Source: Nitrospira sp.
GTDB taxonomy: Bacteria; Nitrospirota; Nitrospiria; Nitrospirales; Nitrospiraceae
NCBI GenBank assembly: GCA_024998595.1
Contig: JACOEK010000002.1
Coordinates: forward strand, 1 to 64,000
DNA length: 64,000 bases
Direction of reading: 5' to 3'
The stretch's first letter is position 1, and every line of letters starts with the position of its first letter. This document shows, one piece after another, positions 25,899 to 35,369 of the stretch. Position numbers and translations under genes: made by a program. The notes under the pieces are model-generated. The model did not search any database, was not told the DNA's origin, and worked only from the letters and a program-made list of their open reading frames with translations.

Positions 25899-28800
25899 TC
25901 AGCTGACCTTCGCCCCATCCAGAACTTCCCGAACCTTTTGTGCCAGCGTCGTGGGCGTGAAGGGTTTTTGCAGGAAGGAATGCTCCGTATCGATGCCGCC
26001 TTTGGAGAAGGCCGGATGGTCGGGGTAGCCGGACATATAGAGCACTTTGACTTCCGGACGGACCGTCGCAAGTTTCTCTGCCACTTCCGGGCCGCTCATT
26101 TGCGGCATGACCACATCCGTGAGGAGTAAATGAATCGGGCCCGCATGTTTGGCACCGGTCAGCAACGCCTCGATACCGTGCCGGGCTTCCAAAACCGTAT
26201 AGCCGTGGAGGCGCAGCGTCTCATTGACCAGGCGTCGCACACCCGGTTCATCCTCCACCAACAACACGGTCTCGCGCCCTCGGACCGAGTCACCGCCGGC
26301 CGCGACCGATTCGGTTTCCGGACTGGCCGCCTCTACGCGGGGGAAGAAAATTTTAAAGGTTGCCCCGCGGCCGGGCTTACTCTCCACCTCGATGCAACCG
26401 CCGCTCTGTTTGACGATGCCATACACCGTAGACAACCCAAGCCCCGTGCCCTTGCCCTTTTCCTTGGTGGTAAAGAACGGTTCAAAGACGTGGGACTGCG
26501 TATCCTCGTCCATCCCGTGCCCCGTATCGCGAACAATCAATGCGATGTACGACCCCGGTTCGGCGCCCATCGGCGGACGGTTCCGGCGCTGACCAAACTG
26601 CACATTGGCGGTTTCGACAGTCAATCGGCCGCCGTCCGGCATGGCATCGCGGGCATTGACGGCCAGATTCATAATGACCTGTTCCACCTGGCCGGGATCC
26701 GCCTTCAATTGCCCCAACTCCGGATCGAGAACGGTACAGAGCTCGACGATATCCTCACCCAGTAGGCGGCGGAGCATGCCTTCCATGTTATGGATGACCG
26801 AATTCAGGTCCAACACCTTCGGGGCGATGAATTGCCGGCGACTGAAGGCCAACAATTGACCGGTCAGACCGGACGCGCGATCCGCCGCCTTTTTGACCTC
26901 CTCCAGTTCCTTCCTGAAACCATCGGTGGGGGAGAGCCGGCTCAGCACCAGTTCGCTGTATCCTCGAATCACCGTCAGCATGTTGTTGAAATCGTGCGCC
27001 ACGCCCCCGGCGAGTCGTCCGACGGCCTCCATTTTTTGCGACTGCTGCAGTTGCGCTTCCGTGCGTCGCAGCGCATCCTCCGCACGGGCCCGTTCGCCGA
27101 ACTGCCCGATCTTGAGACCGACATCGGCGACCATCTTCAGCAACTGCTCATCCGGCTGTTTGATCTCGCGCCGGAACAATTCGATGACACCCTCGACTTC
27201 CGTCCCGACTCGGACCGGGAATCCGAAGGCACCATGGAGTCCCACGCGGGAAGCTGCGCCACCGCGAGGAAAATTCGCTTCCTGCACGACGTCCTTGATC
27301 CACGTCGGTTCCCCCGCCTGCCAAATCCGTCCCGGAAGTCCCTTGCCGATCCCGAAGGTATGCCGCCACGTATCGAGCACAAATTCTTCCGCGTTCAGCC
27401 CCGGTGACTGCCAGACATCCAGACAACGCAGCACACTTCCCTGCCGGTCGAGTCGCCAGAATATGCCCAACTCCCATTCCAGACTTTCGCAGATAGCCTG
27501 CAGAATCTTCGGCCCGGCTTCTTCCAAGGTCCGCGATTCCGCCAGCACCCGGGTGACGGCATACTGCGATGCCAGCTGGCGTTCGGTCCGTTTGCGCGCG
27601 GTGATATCGCGAATGAACGCGCTGAAAATATACGCATCGCCCAGTCTGGCAGGAGAGATGGTAATTTCCACCGGAAACTCATGGCCGTCCCGATGACTGC
27701 CCATCATCTCGATACGACGATTGAGAAGGGCGCCTTGTCCGGTGTCGAGGAAATGCCGAAGCCCGCGTTCATGCCCTTCCCGGTCCCGAACAGGAATTAC
27801 CGTCTCCGACACACGCCGGCCCAACGCTTCTTCGCGTTCCCACCCGAAAATGTTGACCGCCTGCGCATTCCAGTCCGTAATGATGCCACCGGCATCCATG
27901 GAAATGACGGCGTCTAACGCCGTATCGACGATGACCCGGTTCCGTTCCTGGCTTTGCAACAGAGCCGCTTCCGCCGCGCGGGCCCATTCGCTCTCTTGTT
28001 GCGCTTGGCGATGCTGTTCACGCAATCGGCCGGTGGCCCACAGCAGCAACCCCACCATCGGCAACCACACCACTACACCGGCAATCCCGAGTTTCCACAT
28101 CATCGCGCGGATCGGCAACAGAATGACGTCGCGATCCATCCGCAACAGAATCGTCCACTGCAAGCCGGAGTAATCACTGTACCCATTGGTTTGGGAATAC
28201 CCTGTGACGACGGGAACGTGACGGCGAGCATGTAGTTCTTCGACATATCCCGCCTTGCCCGAGCTGCTCCGCAGGACCGAGGGCAGATTGAGCTCGCGCA
28301 GATTGACCCGGTCGATGCTGGAGGAGGATGAATCCACGAACACCAGCCCGCCCTTGGTCAAGAATTGATATTCGAAGGGACCGGCCGCGCCATCGGTCTG
28401 CTGAATTTCGCGCACCGTTTCAATGAGCACATCTTCCAGCATCGGCAGGCCGATACGGGTCGTGACGGCGCCGAGAAATTGCCCGCTGACGCTGAGAATG
28501 GGCGCGGTAAAGGCGACCGACTCGATCTTGTGATTCGATTCATGTATCTCGACCTCATCGACTTGCACCATGCCGGTCTGCCGCACCCGGTCGAACCAGC
28601 CGCTCCGGCTATAGTCCTGGCCGATAGCGGAGGAATCCGTTGCCGCAATCATCCGTCCATGAGGATCCGTCACCCCCAGCCAGAGATAGACCGGCGCGTA
28701 GGTCTCCTTCATCCACTGGAGATATTCATTGATGTATTTCTTGTCGGCAGCCCGGTCTGTGAACGCGCGGGCCATCATGCGCACATCCGCATGGCGCTCG

Positions 28801-29000
28801 AAGAGCAGGCGGTCGAGTTTGTCCGCAATCTCAGCCGAGGCAAGCGTGAGGTTTTCCCCGGTCGCCTCCACCATACGCACCTCGATCGACCGCAACATGA
28901 CCACGCCGATCACCAGCGCCACGATCGTCATCCCGACGATCAAGACAGGAAGCCATGGATAGGATCTGCGGGGGGAACCTGGAAGGGGGGAGGCAGTCAT
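25899..29000 (-). CDS. Membrane hybrid histidine kinase (Cache-PAS-GAF-HisKA-HATPase-REC)
   Basis: 1033 residues. One N-terminal membrane helix (~17-38), an extracytoplasmic Cache-like sensor (~40-305), a second helix (~308-330), PAS (~355-465), GAF (~480-640), HisKA with VAHDFNNMLTVIRGY, HATPase_c (VNARDAMPDGG, DTGHGMD, GKGTGLGLST) and a C-terminal receiver with phospho-Asp in LLLTDVVMPQM. The start ATG overlaps the stop of the YkgJ-DUF2156 gene as ATGA, so the two are coupled. The ligand is unknown. Output partner not obvious. Confidence 0.93.
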   Translation of the reverse strand: MTASPLPGSPRRSYPWLPVLIVGMTIVALVIGVVMLRSIEVRMVEATGENLTLASAEIADKLDRLLFERHADVRMMARAFTDRAADKKYINEYLQWMKETYAPVYLWLGVTDPHGRMIAATDSSAIGQDYSRSGWFDRVRQTGMVQVDEVEIHESNHKIESVAFTAPILSVSGQFLGAVTTRIGLPMLEDVLIETVREIQQTDGAAGPFEYQFLTKGGLVFVDSSSSSIDRVNLRELNLPSVLRSSSGKAGYVEELHARRHVPVVTGYSQTNGYSDYSGLQWTILLRMDRDVILLPIRAMMWKLGIAGVVVWLPMVGLLLWATGRLREQHRQAQQESEWARAAEAALLQSQERNRVIVDTALDAVISMDAGGIITDWNAQAVNIFGWEREEALGRRVSETVIPVRDREGHERGLRHFLDTGQGALLNRRIEMMGSHRDGHEFPVEITISPARLGDAYIFSAFIRDITARKRTERQLASQYAVTRVLAESRTLEEAGPKILQAICESLEWELGIFWRLDRQGSVLRCLDVWQSPGLNAEEFVLDTWRHTFGIGKGLPGRIWQAGEPTWIKDVVQEANFPRGGAASRVGLHGAFGFPVRVGTEVEGVIELFRREIKQPDEQLLKMVADVGLKIGQFGERARAEDALRRTEAQLQQSQKMEAVGRLAGGVAHDFNNMLTVIRGYSELVLSRLSPTDGFRKELEEVKKAADRASGLTGQLLAFSRRQFIAPKVLDLNSVIHNMEGMLRRLLGEDIVELCTVLDPELGQLKADPGQVEQVIMNLAVNARDAMPDGGRLTVETANVQFGQRRNRPPMGAEPGSYIALIVRDTGHGMDEDTQSHVFEPFFTTKEKGKGTGLGLSTVYGIVKQSGGCIEVESKPGRGATFKIFFPRVEAASPETESVAAGGDSVRGRETVLLVEDEPGVRRLVNETLRLHGYTVLEARHGIEALLTGAKHAGPIHLLLTDVVMPQMSGPEVAEKLATVRPEVKVLYMSGYPDHPAFSKGGIDTEHSFLQKPFTPTTLAQKVREVLDGAKVS

Positions 29001-30505
29001 CGTCGGGACTCCGTCACAACATAATTCGGCACCAATCGCGCAGGATGATACCAGTGCTTGGCTTTCGCCAGACTCGGGAGACCGGAATCATCCATGGTAT
29101 TGATCCAACATGCGCCTTTGGCGAGCGCTTGGCGACAGAATTCACGAAACACAAACGCGCCCGCCCCCACAATATCCCGATCCGCGACTTCCATCAAGAC
29201 ACAGAACACGGATTGATTGAGCCATAAGCCGAGGGTATACGCCCGTATGCGCCCCGCTACTCGAAGCACGACACCGGTCAGCCCCAACTCAGCAGGGCCG
29301 GACAAGGCCAGCTCATGGGCGCCCGCGGCATCGTCCAGCAGGGCATTGGCCCAATCATCCGGTCCGTTCCGCTGTTTCTGTTCCCGCCATTCATGAAACA
29401 AGCTCAGACAGGCCGTTCGATCCCGACGGTCATACGGCTCAACGACCCCGCCCTGTTCGCGCACGAAGCGGTTGCAGGCTGCGCGAGGTGAGCGATAGGC
29501 TTCTCCTGCGAGGTCGACGAGGTCGGCGGCGGCATACACATAGTCGGGCTCTTTTTCAGTCACCTCGTATCCCAATGCACGCAGTGCGGGAACGCAGGCT
29601 TCCGGAACATTGTCCATTCTGGTGACGCGAGAATCGCCATTCCAGTCACGCATCACACGGAAGGCCTCCGCTATGGGCTGATCGAAAGACCCTTCTCCCA
29701 AGGGAGGCAAGGCCAGGAATAACCCGTCCGGGGATTCGGCAAAGAGGTACAGATGCCCCTGCAGTTCTGCCCATGTATACGTCAACCGATGCCGCCAGAT
29801 GTAATGATAGGCGAATGACGCCGCGGCGAGCGGCATCTCCTGAAAGCCGGCGGTGACGGCCAGTGCGCTCTCCAGGCGCCCGCGATCCTCAATGCTCAGG
29901 GCCTGCCTGCGTATCCGCGTCTTGCCGTCTTGCACACGTTCCGTCACCTTTGCCAAGGTCCGCAAAGGGATGACATCTTCCTGAAACCGTCCGATGAGCC
30001 TGGGATACCGCGCGAGAGTCGCCACTCGCTCATCCTGTTCAATCCATTGCGCCACCGCGTCTGCCGCCTGATCGACCAGCGCCGACGGTGCTTCACGCAT
30101 ATAAGGGCACTTCGTATCCCACCCAAGCACGACCTGGGCACGCTCGGCATCCCACATCAGGGCAAACGGATAGAGTCGGCAGTCCAACGGGCGAACATCG
30201 TAGATGCGACAGTGCGAGGTCTCGCTGTCAAACGCGGGGCAGACATATCCCTCACCAGCCGGATTCGTGACCAGATCAACCTGGGCGCCTTCGGTGGTTG
30301 GAAAGAGTTCCGGCGCCAGACCGGCCGCCACTGCCCCCCGGATCTCATCGCTGGTAAAAAAGGGGCGCAAGAAGCTGTCGCGCTCAGGGAACCGGCAACA
30401 GACGTCGCAACGAAGACAGGCCGTACTCGGCACGATCTGCAGGAGAGACTGCCCTACCGGTCGTGTGGGATTCGCTGGAGAGACTGGAACGAGTGGACTC
30501 GTCAT
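28997..30505 (-). CDS. YkgJ-type cysteine cluster domain fused to DUF2156 acyltransferase-like domain
   Basis: About 502 residues from the ATG at 30505 (no clear ribosome site; upstream starts possible). The N-terminal ~110 residues have the YkgJ pattern CLRCDVCCRF...YVCPAF...CRIYDVRPLDCRLYPF, proposed to bind zinc or an Fe-S cluster. The C-terminal ~290 residues fit DUF2156, a GNAT-like fold related to lysylphosphatidylglycerol synthase catalytic domains (ending WINTMDDSGLPSLAKAK then WYHPA). The combination suggests aminoacyl or acyl transfer with a metal-binding accessory; activity not established. Coupled to the downstream hybrid kinase. Confidence 0.8.
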   Translation of the reverse strand: MTSPLVPVSPANPTRPVGQSLLQIVPSTACLRCDVCCRFPERDSFLRPFFTSDEIRGAVAAGLAPELFPTTEGAQVDLVTNPAGEGYVCPAFDSETSHCRIYDVRPLDCRLYPFALMWDAERAQVVLGWDTKCPYMREAPSALVDQAADAVAQWIEQDERVATLARYPRLIGRFQEDVIPLRTLAKVTERVQDGKTRIRRQALSIEDRGRLESALAVTAGFQEMPLAAASFAYHYIWRHRLTYTWAELQGHLYLFAESPDGLFLALPPLGEGSFDQPIAEAFRVMRDWNGDSRVTRMDNVPEACVPALRALGYEVTEKEPDYVYAAADLVDLAGEAYRSPRAACNRFVREQGGVVEPYDRRDRTACLSLFHEWREQKQRNGPDDWANALLDDAAGAHELALSGPAELGLTGVVLRVAGRIRAYTLGLWLNQSVFCVLMEVADRDIVGAGAFVFREFCRQALAKGACWINTMDDSGLPSLAKAKHWYHPARLVPNYVVTESRR

Positions 30506-30625
30506 GAGCTGGCGGCATTGTACCATTAACCTGCATCTCGTCCTACTATTCCAGACCTTGCTATCCCTGGCCTGTGGTCGCGGCCGTCCTGCAATGCCGG
30601 TGAGCCTCTCCTGCTCCTCGCCGAC

Positions 30626-32239
30626 TTGTACACGCGCAAGAGGCCATGGTACGATTTGCTCCACCTCGAATCCGACCGCGACTGCGAAGCATGCGACTGC
30701 GCTGCGAGCATCGAGGATATTGCATTGGCACTGGCACAACATTCACGTGAGCCGTTGAACTCCGACGAAGCCCGCCGACGTTGTCTCGCAATCCGTGATG
30801 CACTCGTTCACGCCGGAGTCTATGGCTCGGCCGAACCGGAACAGGGCGCGGCGACGGCCGGTGCCGCAATTTCGGCGGCACGATTCCGGCTATCTCCGAC
30901 ACCCTTTCCGCTTTCGTCATCTGAAGTGCTATTTTTCCAGCACTTAGGGCAGGATCTCCTGGCCTTCTACCGGGCATTGAACCGTCTCTACCACGAGAGT
31001 GCCCGCGGGACCCAGCCGGGGTGGGTTGCGGCCTATCTCGATCAGGGGAAACCGGAATCTCTCATCACCTTCAGCCGCATGAACCGGTTTCGAACCCTCA
31101 TACCCGGCATCATTCGGCCGGACGTGATTCCGACAGCCGGCGGCATGGTGATCACGGAGCTTGATTCCGTTCCCGGAGGAATCGGCCTCACCGCTTGCAT
31201 GACCCGCGCGTATGATGACCAACTCGGCCTCGCCTCTACGCCCGACCCCACAGCATCCGAACGTACTCCTCTGATTGCCGGTCGTGACGGCATGTTGCAA
31301 GGATTTGCCGCGATGCTGCGAGCGCAGCAAGGCGACCAGGAAGGCTGTCTGGCGATTGTCGTGTCCGATGAGGCGAAGGAATACCGGCCGGAGATGGAAT
31401 GGATGGCCAAACGTCTGCGCGAAATCGGGTGCCAGGCGTTCTGTGTCGGGCCCAGGGATATTCGTTTTACCGATGAGGGCCTGTTTCTTCAGAATGAGCA
31501 CGGGCAGCGGACGATCGGATTACTCTACCGCTTTTTTGAACTGTTCGACTTGAAGAACATCCCGAAGTCCGAGCTCATGATGTATGCTGCTAAGAAAGGC
31601 CAGGTTGCAGTCACACCGCCTTACAAGCCGGCCTTGGAGGAAAAGTTGGCGTTCGGGCTGTTCCATCACCCCGAGTTAGAGCCATTTTGGGAGCAGACAT
31701 TGACTGCTGAGACGAGAACGAACTTACGGCAGTTACTGCCCCGAACCTGGATTCTCGACCCGCAACCGGTGCCTCCGACGGCCGTTATCCCGAATCTCCT
31801 TCTCAGCGGACGAGCCGTATCGGACTTTCGGCGCCTGGCCAACACGACTCAAAAGGAGCGGCAGCTGGTGGTCAAACCTTCTGGATTTTCCGAGCTGGCC
31901 TGGGGCAGCAGGGGGGTTTCCATCGGGCATGATCTCCCGCAAGTCGAATGGGCTGCCGCACTGGAGCATGCGCTGCAGTCGTTCTCGACCACGCCCTACG
32001 TGCTTCAAGAATTCCACAAGGGCCGGTTGTTCGAGTCATCCTATTGGGATGAACGAAGCGAGACCGTGGTGCCGATGTCCGGGCGGGTTCGCTTATCTCC
32101 GTATTATTTTGTCGTCGGCGACAAGGCTGAACTCGGCGGCATCCTGGCCACACTCTGTCCCGCCAATAAGAAAATTATTCATGGCATGGTCGACGCAATT
32201 ATGGCGCCCTGCGCGATCGCGCCGAGCGTCCCGGCGTAG
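30626..32239 (+). CDS. Circularly permuted ATP-grasp-like protein
   Basis: About 537 residues from a TTG; start poorly supported, no ribosome site. The C-terminal third carries ATP-grasp features: VVKPSGFSELAWGSRGVSIG (nucleotide-binding Lys and Gly-rich loop), YVLQEFHKGR and a late GRVRLSPYYFV region. The N-terminal has DCEACDC, possibly metal binding, and a long region TAGGMVITELDSVPGGIG that resembles the acceptor part of glutathionylspermidine-synthase-type or peptide ligases. It probably makes an amide bond to a carboxylate; substrate unknown. Followed at 72 bp by a glutaredoxin-like gene. Confidence 0.62.
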   Translation: MYTRKRPWYDLLHLESDRDCEACDCAASIEDIALALAQHSREPLNSDEARRRCLAIRDALVHAGVYGSAEPEQGAATAGAAISAARFRLSPTPFPLSSSEVLFFQHLGQDLLAFYRALNRLYHESARGTQPGWVAAYLDQGKPESLITFSRMNRFRTLIPGIIRPDVIPTAGGMVITELDSVPGGIGLTACMTRAYDDQLGLASTPDPTASERTPLIAGRDGMLQGFAAMLRAQQGDQEGCLAIVVSDEAKEYRPEMEWMAKRLREIGCQAFCVGPRDIRFTDEGLFLQNEHGQRTIGLLYRFFELFDLKNIPKSELMMYAAKKGQVAVTPPYKPALEEKLAFGLFHHPELEPFWEQTLTAETRTNLRQLLPRTWILDPQPVPPTAVIPNLLLSGRAVSDFRRLANTTQKERQLVVKPSGFSELAWGSRGVSIGHDLPQVEWAAALEHALQSFSTTPYVLQEFHKGRLFESSYWDERSETVVPMSGRVRLSPYYFVVGDKAELGGILATLCPANKKIIHGMVDAIMAPCAIAPSVPA

Positions 32240-32311
32240 GGTGGCGTGATGACGACACGGCTCGTATCGACTCAATCGCCAGCTGACCACTCTTTTTCCA
32301 AATAGGTACCC

Positions 32312-32557
32312 ATGGCCCTCACTTTCTATCATGTCCGATGGTGTCCCGATTGCGCGGTGGTTCGGGATCGCCTCAGTGAATTGAACCTTTCCTACGAGGA
32401 CGTGGTCGTGCCGGACTTTCGGCCGATGCGCAAACAGGTCTACGAAGTCTCAGGCCAATACTATGTCCCCGTCTTGAAAGATGGAGATACGGTACTCACG
32501 GAAACCCACGACATTCTGGCCCACCTGGACACGCACTACGAGAAGGCGCAACCGTGA
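32312..32557 (+). CDS. Glutaredoxin/GST-N-like small protein
   Basis: 81 residues, thioredoxin fold: HVRWCPDCAVVRDRL has the CPDC active site at 11-14; VPVLKDGDTVLTETHDI contains the cis-Pro and Glu-Thr/Ser glutathione contacts of GST N-terminal domains. No C-terminal helical domain, so it is a glutaredoxin-like unit. Position after the ATP-grasp gene suggests a shared thiol-related job; inference. Confidence 0.8.
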   Translation: MALTFYHVRWCPDCAVVRDRLSELNLSYEDVVVPDFRPMRKQVYEVSGQYYVPVLKDGDTVLTETHDILAHLDTHYEKAQP

Positions 32558-32677
32558 AGAGGTTGCCAGGACCTGCAGTGCGACCGTTGAGGATCACGGA
32601 TAAGACGAGATACCGGGAAGCGGCGCTGGCCGGTACGGCTTGGCCGATTCGAACGGCATCAGCGAAAGGATAGACAC

Positions 32678-33811
32678 GTGGAGGATTGGAAACGCATTCT
32701 GGCCCAGAGCGTGGTGAAGCCAAAAGACCTGGCCGAACGGCTTGGCGTCGACCCCAAAGAAATCGAAGACATCGTGGGGGAGTACCCCATGCGAATTACG
32801 CCAACCGTGTTGGCCACCATCAAGGAAAAAGGCGACGCGATCTGGAAGCAGGTCGTGCCCGATCGCGCCGAAATGGCCGATGCCGATGCCGAGGATGATC
32901 CGCTCGAAGAAGACCTGATGAGCCCGGTGCCTCATTTGGTCCACCGCTACCCCGACCGTGTGCTCTTGATGGTCACTAACCAGTGCCCGATCTATTGCCG
33001 GTTTTGCACTCGAAAGCGGCTCGTCGGCAAACCGGGCTTCCTCAAAAAAGGGGAGCTGGACCGGGCCATTGCCTATCTGCGCGAACATCAGGAAGTCCGG
33101 GATGTGATCCTGTCCGGCGGCGATCCGCTCTTACTGCCGGATCATCTCCTCGAACGAATCCTCAAATCACTCCGCAGCATTCCCCATTTGGAAGTGATTA
33201 GGATCGGCACGCGGGTTCCGGGGAGCTTACCCGAGCGGATCACGCCGAAGCTCTGCGAGATGATCAGAAAGTATCACCCGTTCTATATGAATCTGCACTT
33301 CAACCATCCGGACGAACTCACGCCGGAAGTGAAGCGCGCGTGCGGCATGCTGGCCGACGCCGGGGTTCCCCTGGGAGCACAGACTGTGTTACTGAAGGGG
33401 GTTAACGACGATCCTGAAATCATGAAGCGGCTGATGCACCAACTCCTGCTGGCACGCGTCAAACCCTATTACCTCTATCAGGCGGACTTGACCAAAGGCA
33501 CGAATCATTTCCGGACCTCCGTGGAAACAGGGCTGAAAATCATCAAGGCCTTGCAGGGCCACACTAGTGGTATGGCTGTTCCCCACTTTGTGATCGATGC
33601 CCCAGGCGGCGGCGGAAAAATTCCCCTGCTGCCCGGAGAATATCTCGTCCATCTGGATGAGGATGGCGCTGTGCTGAAAAACTACGAAAACAACACATAC
33701 CACTATCCTCAGCCCGGCTCCCCTCAAGGACGCGAGTTACCGATGGTCGGCGCCCACCCTTCGTGGGCCGCTGCCGCCAACGGGTGCGACGGAGGGGGTG
33801 AGCACCTGTGA
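32678..33811 (+). CDS. kamA: KamA-family radical SAM aminomutase (lysine 2,3-aminomutase-like)
   Basis: 377 residues from a GTG with GAAAGGA upstream. The radical SAM cluster motif is CPIYCRFC near residues 103-110. The PLP region DAPGGGGKIPL with the Lys Schiff-base site and GHTSGMAVPHFVID agree with lysine 2,3-aminomutase. EpmB-like members instead modify EF-P Lys; the length and C-terminus fit KamA/EpmB equally, and no EpmA or EF-P gene is near. TGA overlaps the next GTG (GTGA). Confidence 0.88.
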   Translation: MEDWKRILAQSVVKPKDLAERLGVDPKEIEDIVGEYPMRITPTVLATIKEKGDAIWKQVVPDRAEMADADAEDDPLEEDLMSPVPHLVHRYPDRVLLMVTNQCPIYCRFCTRKRLVGKPGFLKKGELDRAIAYLREHQEVRDVILSGGDPLLLPDHLLERILKSLRSIPHLEVIRIGTRVPGSLPERITPKLCEMIRKYHPFYMNLHFNHPDELTPEVKRACGMLADAGVPLGAQTVLLKGVNDDPEIMKRLMHQLLLARVKPYYLYQADLTKGTNHFRTSVETGLKIIKALQGHTSGMAVPHFVIDAPGGGGKIPLLPGEYLVHLDEDGAVLKNYENNTYHYPQPGSPQGRELPMVGAHPSWAAAANGCDGGGEHL

Positions 33812-34959
33812 AACGGGCCCGTTCGTCGAAGGGAATTCTCCCGTACCAGCACATTACCCAACTGATCGCCCGTGGCGCCATCACGTCTGACACCCCGATC
33901 GAAGACCGCCAGATCCAGCCGGCCAGTCTGGACTTGCGGCTGGGCAGAAAAGCCTATCGGCTCATCAGCAGTTTCTTGCCGGAATTGTCGGCCATCAGCA
34001 GCCGTCTCAACGTCCTCGACTTTTATCAGTCCGATCTCGTGATGTATGAAATGGACCTCACGCAGGGCGCCATTCTGGAGAAAGGCCATGTCTATCTGGT
34101 CCCGCTCTTGGAGCATCTCGAACTGCCGGCCACGCTCCGTGCCCGCGCCAATCCGAAAAGCACGACCGGACGGCTGGATGTCTTCACCCGTGTCGTCACT
34201 GACTTAAACGCGGGGTTTGATGAGATCAGGGCCGGCTATAAGGGGCCCCTCTACCTGGAAGTGGTTCCCCGGTCATTCGCCATTAAAGTGCGCACCGGTG
34301 ACTCGCTCAATCAAATCCGTTTCGTGCGCGGAGACGCGACGGTCTCAGATACCGCCCTCCAAAAATTGCATGAGACTGATCCCTTACTCTTTCGCAATGC
34401 GTCCTCCCCGAAACCGCTCCCCCATAAGGAGTTCCGGACCGAACGGGGACTGTTTTTGCGGATCGACCTCACCGGCAGCGCACGCGAGGATGCGGTCATC
34501 GGCTACCGGGCAAAGAAAAACAGCCATGTCATCGACCTGTCGAAAATCGGTCACTATGCGGCCCAGGATTTCTGGGAACCGCTAAAGCGGCACCGGCATG
34601 ACAGTCTGCTGTTGGAACCGGAAGAGTTTTACATCTTGGCCTCCAAGGAACGAATCCGGGTCCCGGCCGGCTATGCAGCCGAAATGGTGGCGTACGAAGC
34701 AGCCTGCGGCGAGCTGCGCACGCACTACGCGGGGTTCTTCGACCCCGGCTTCGGGTATGGCGACGGGACGATGCGGGGCACGCAGGTCGTATTGGAAGTG
34801 CGCCCGCACGATGTGCCGTTCCTCATTCATGACGGGCAAACCTTCTTCAAAGTAGTGTATGATCGAATGCTCACGGTCCCGTCCCAGGTGTATGGGACGG
34901 CGCTCGGCTCGTCATACCAACGACAAGCCCTCACCCTCAGCAAACATTTTAAGGCCTGA
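33808..34959 (+). CDS. 2'-deoxycytidine 5'-triphosphate deaminase, two-domain DCD type
   Basis: 383 residues. The DCD/dUTPase fold appears twice: IQPASLDLRLG and ARANPKSTTGRLDVFTRV in the first half and RVPAGYAAEMVAYEAACGELRTHYAGFFDPGFG in the second half. This longer class is known from proteobacteria and makes dUTP from dCTP. It starts at a GTG within the kamA stop, so is coupled to kamA. Catalytic Glu lies in the second-half segment (EAACGELRTH). No thymidylate genes are nearby. Confidence 0.85.
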   Translation: MKRARSSKGILPYQHITQLIARGAITSDTPIEDRQIQPASLDLRLGRKAYRLISSFLPELSAISSRLNVLDFYQSDLVMYEMDLTQGAILEKGHVYLVPLLEHLELPATLRARANPKSTTGRLDVFTRVVTDLNAGFDEIRAGYKGPLYLEVVPRSFAIKVRTGDSLNQIRFVRGDATVSDTALQKLHETDPLLFRNASSPKPLPHKEFRTERGLFLRIDLTGSAREDAVIGYRAKKNSHVIDLSKIGHYAAQDFWEPLKRHRHDSLLLEPEEFYILASKERIRVPAGYAAEMVAYEAACGELRTHYAGFFDPGFGYGDGTMRGTQVVLEVRPHDVPFLIHDGQTFFKVVYDRMLTVPSQVYGTALGSSYQRQALTLSKHFKA

Positions 34960-34961
34960 AC

Positions 34962-35369
34962 ATGGCACCTCCCAGCGACCTCCCAGATCCTTCCACCCGT
35001 CCGTCCTGGCCACCCCCGCATCGCCCCGACGACGAAAGCACGGCTGACCGCCAAACGCACGTCTTCGGGATGATGGTCGGCACGGCCTTGATGTTCATCG
35101 GCTTCCTGGACGTATTTCTCTCCATCAGCGGCGGATTCGAAATTAACGTCGTCCCGCTTTTGATTTACTTCAGCGGCATCGCCGTTTGGGCGAACGCGGT
35201 GGTAGAAAACCCGACCATCCGGTATTCCCTCATGGCCGGATCCGTCCTGATCAGTCTGGCATTCTTTCATTACGGCGAGGTCTTGTTCTGGCATAAGCAG
35301 GTGGTGTTCTGGTCCACCGTCGCCGTGGTCATGTACTTCATGTTCAAGGACCCCAAACCGACCGCTTGA
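34962..35369 (+). CDS. Membrane protein of unknown function
   Basis: 135 residues, starts 2 bp after the previous stop. N-terminal ~30 residues are Pro-rich and polar, then four hydrophobic segments (~35-55, ~60-78, ~85-100, ~110-125). No family recognised. The operon position between a deoxynucleotide enzyme and transferases gives no clear hint. Confidence 0.65.
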   Translation: MAPPSDLPDPSTRPSWPPPHRPDDESTADRQTHVFGMMVGTALMFIGFLDVFLSISGGFEINVVPLLIYFSGIAVWANAVVENPTIRYSLMAGSVLISLAFFHYGEVLFWHKQVVFWSTVAVVMYFMFKDPKPTA

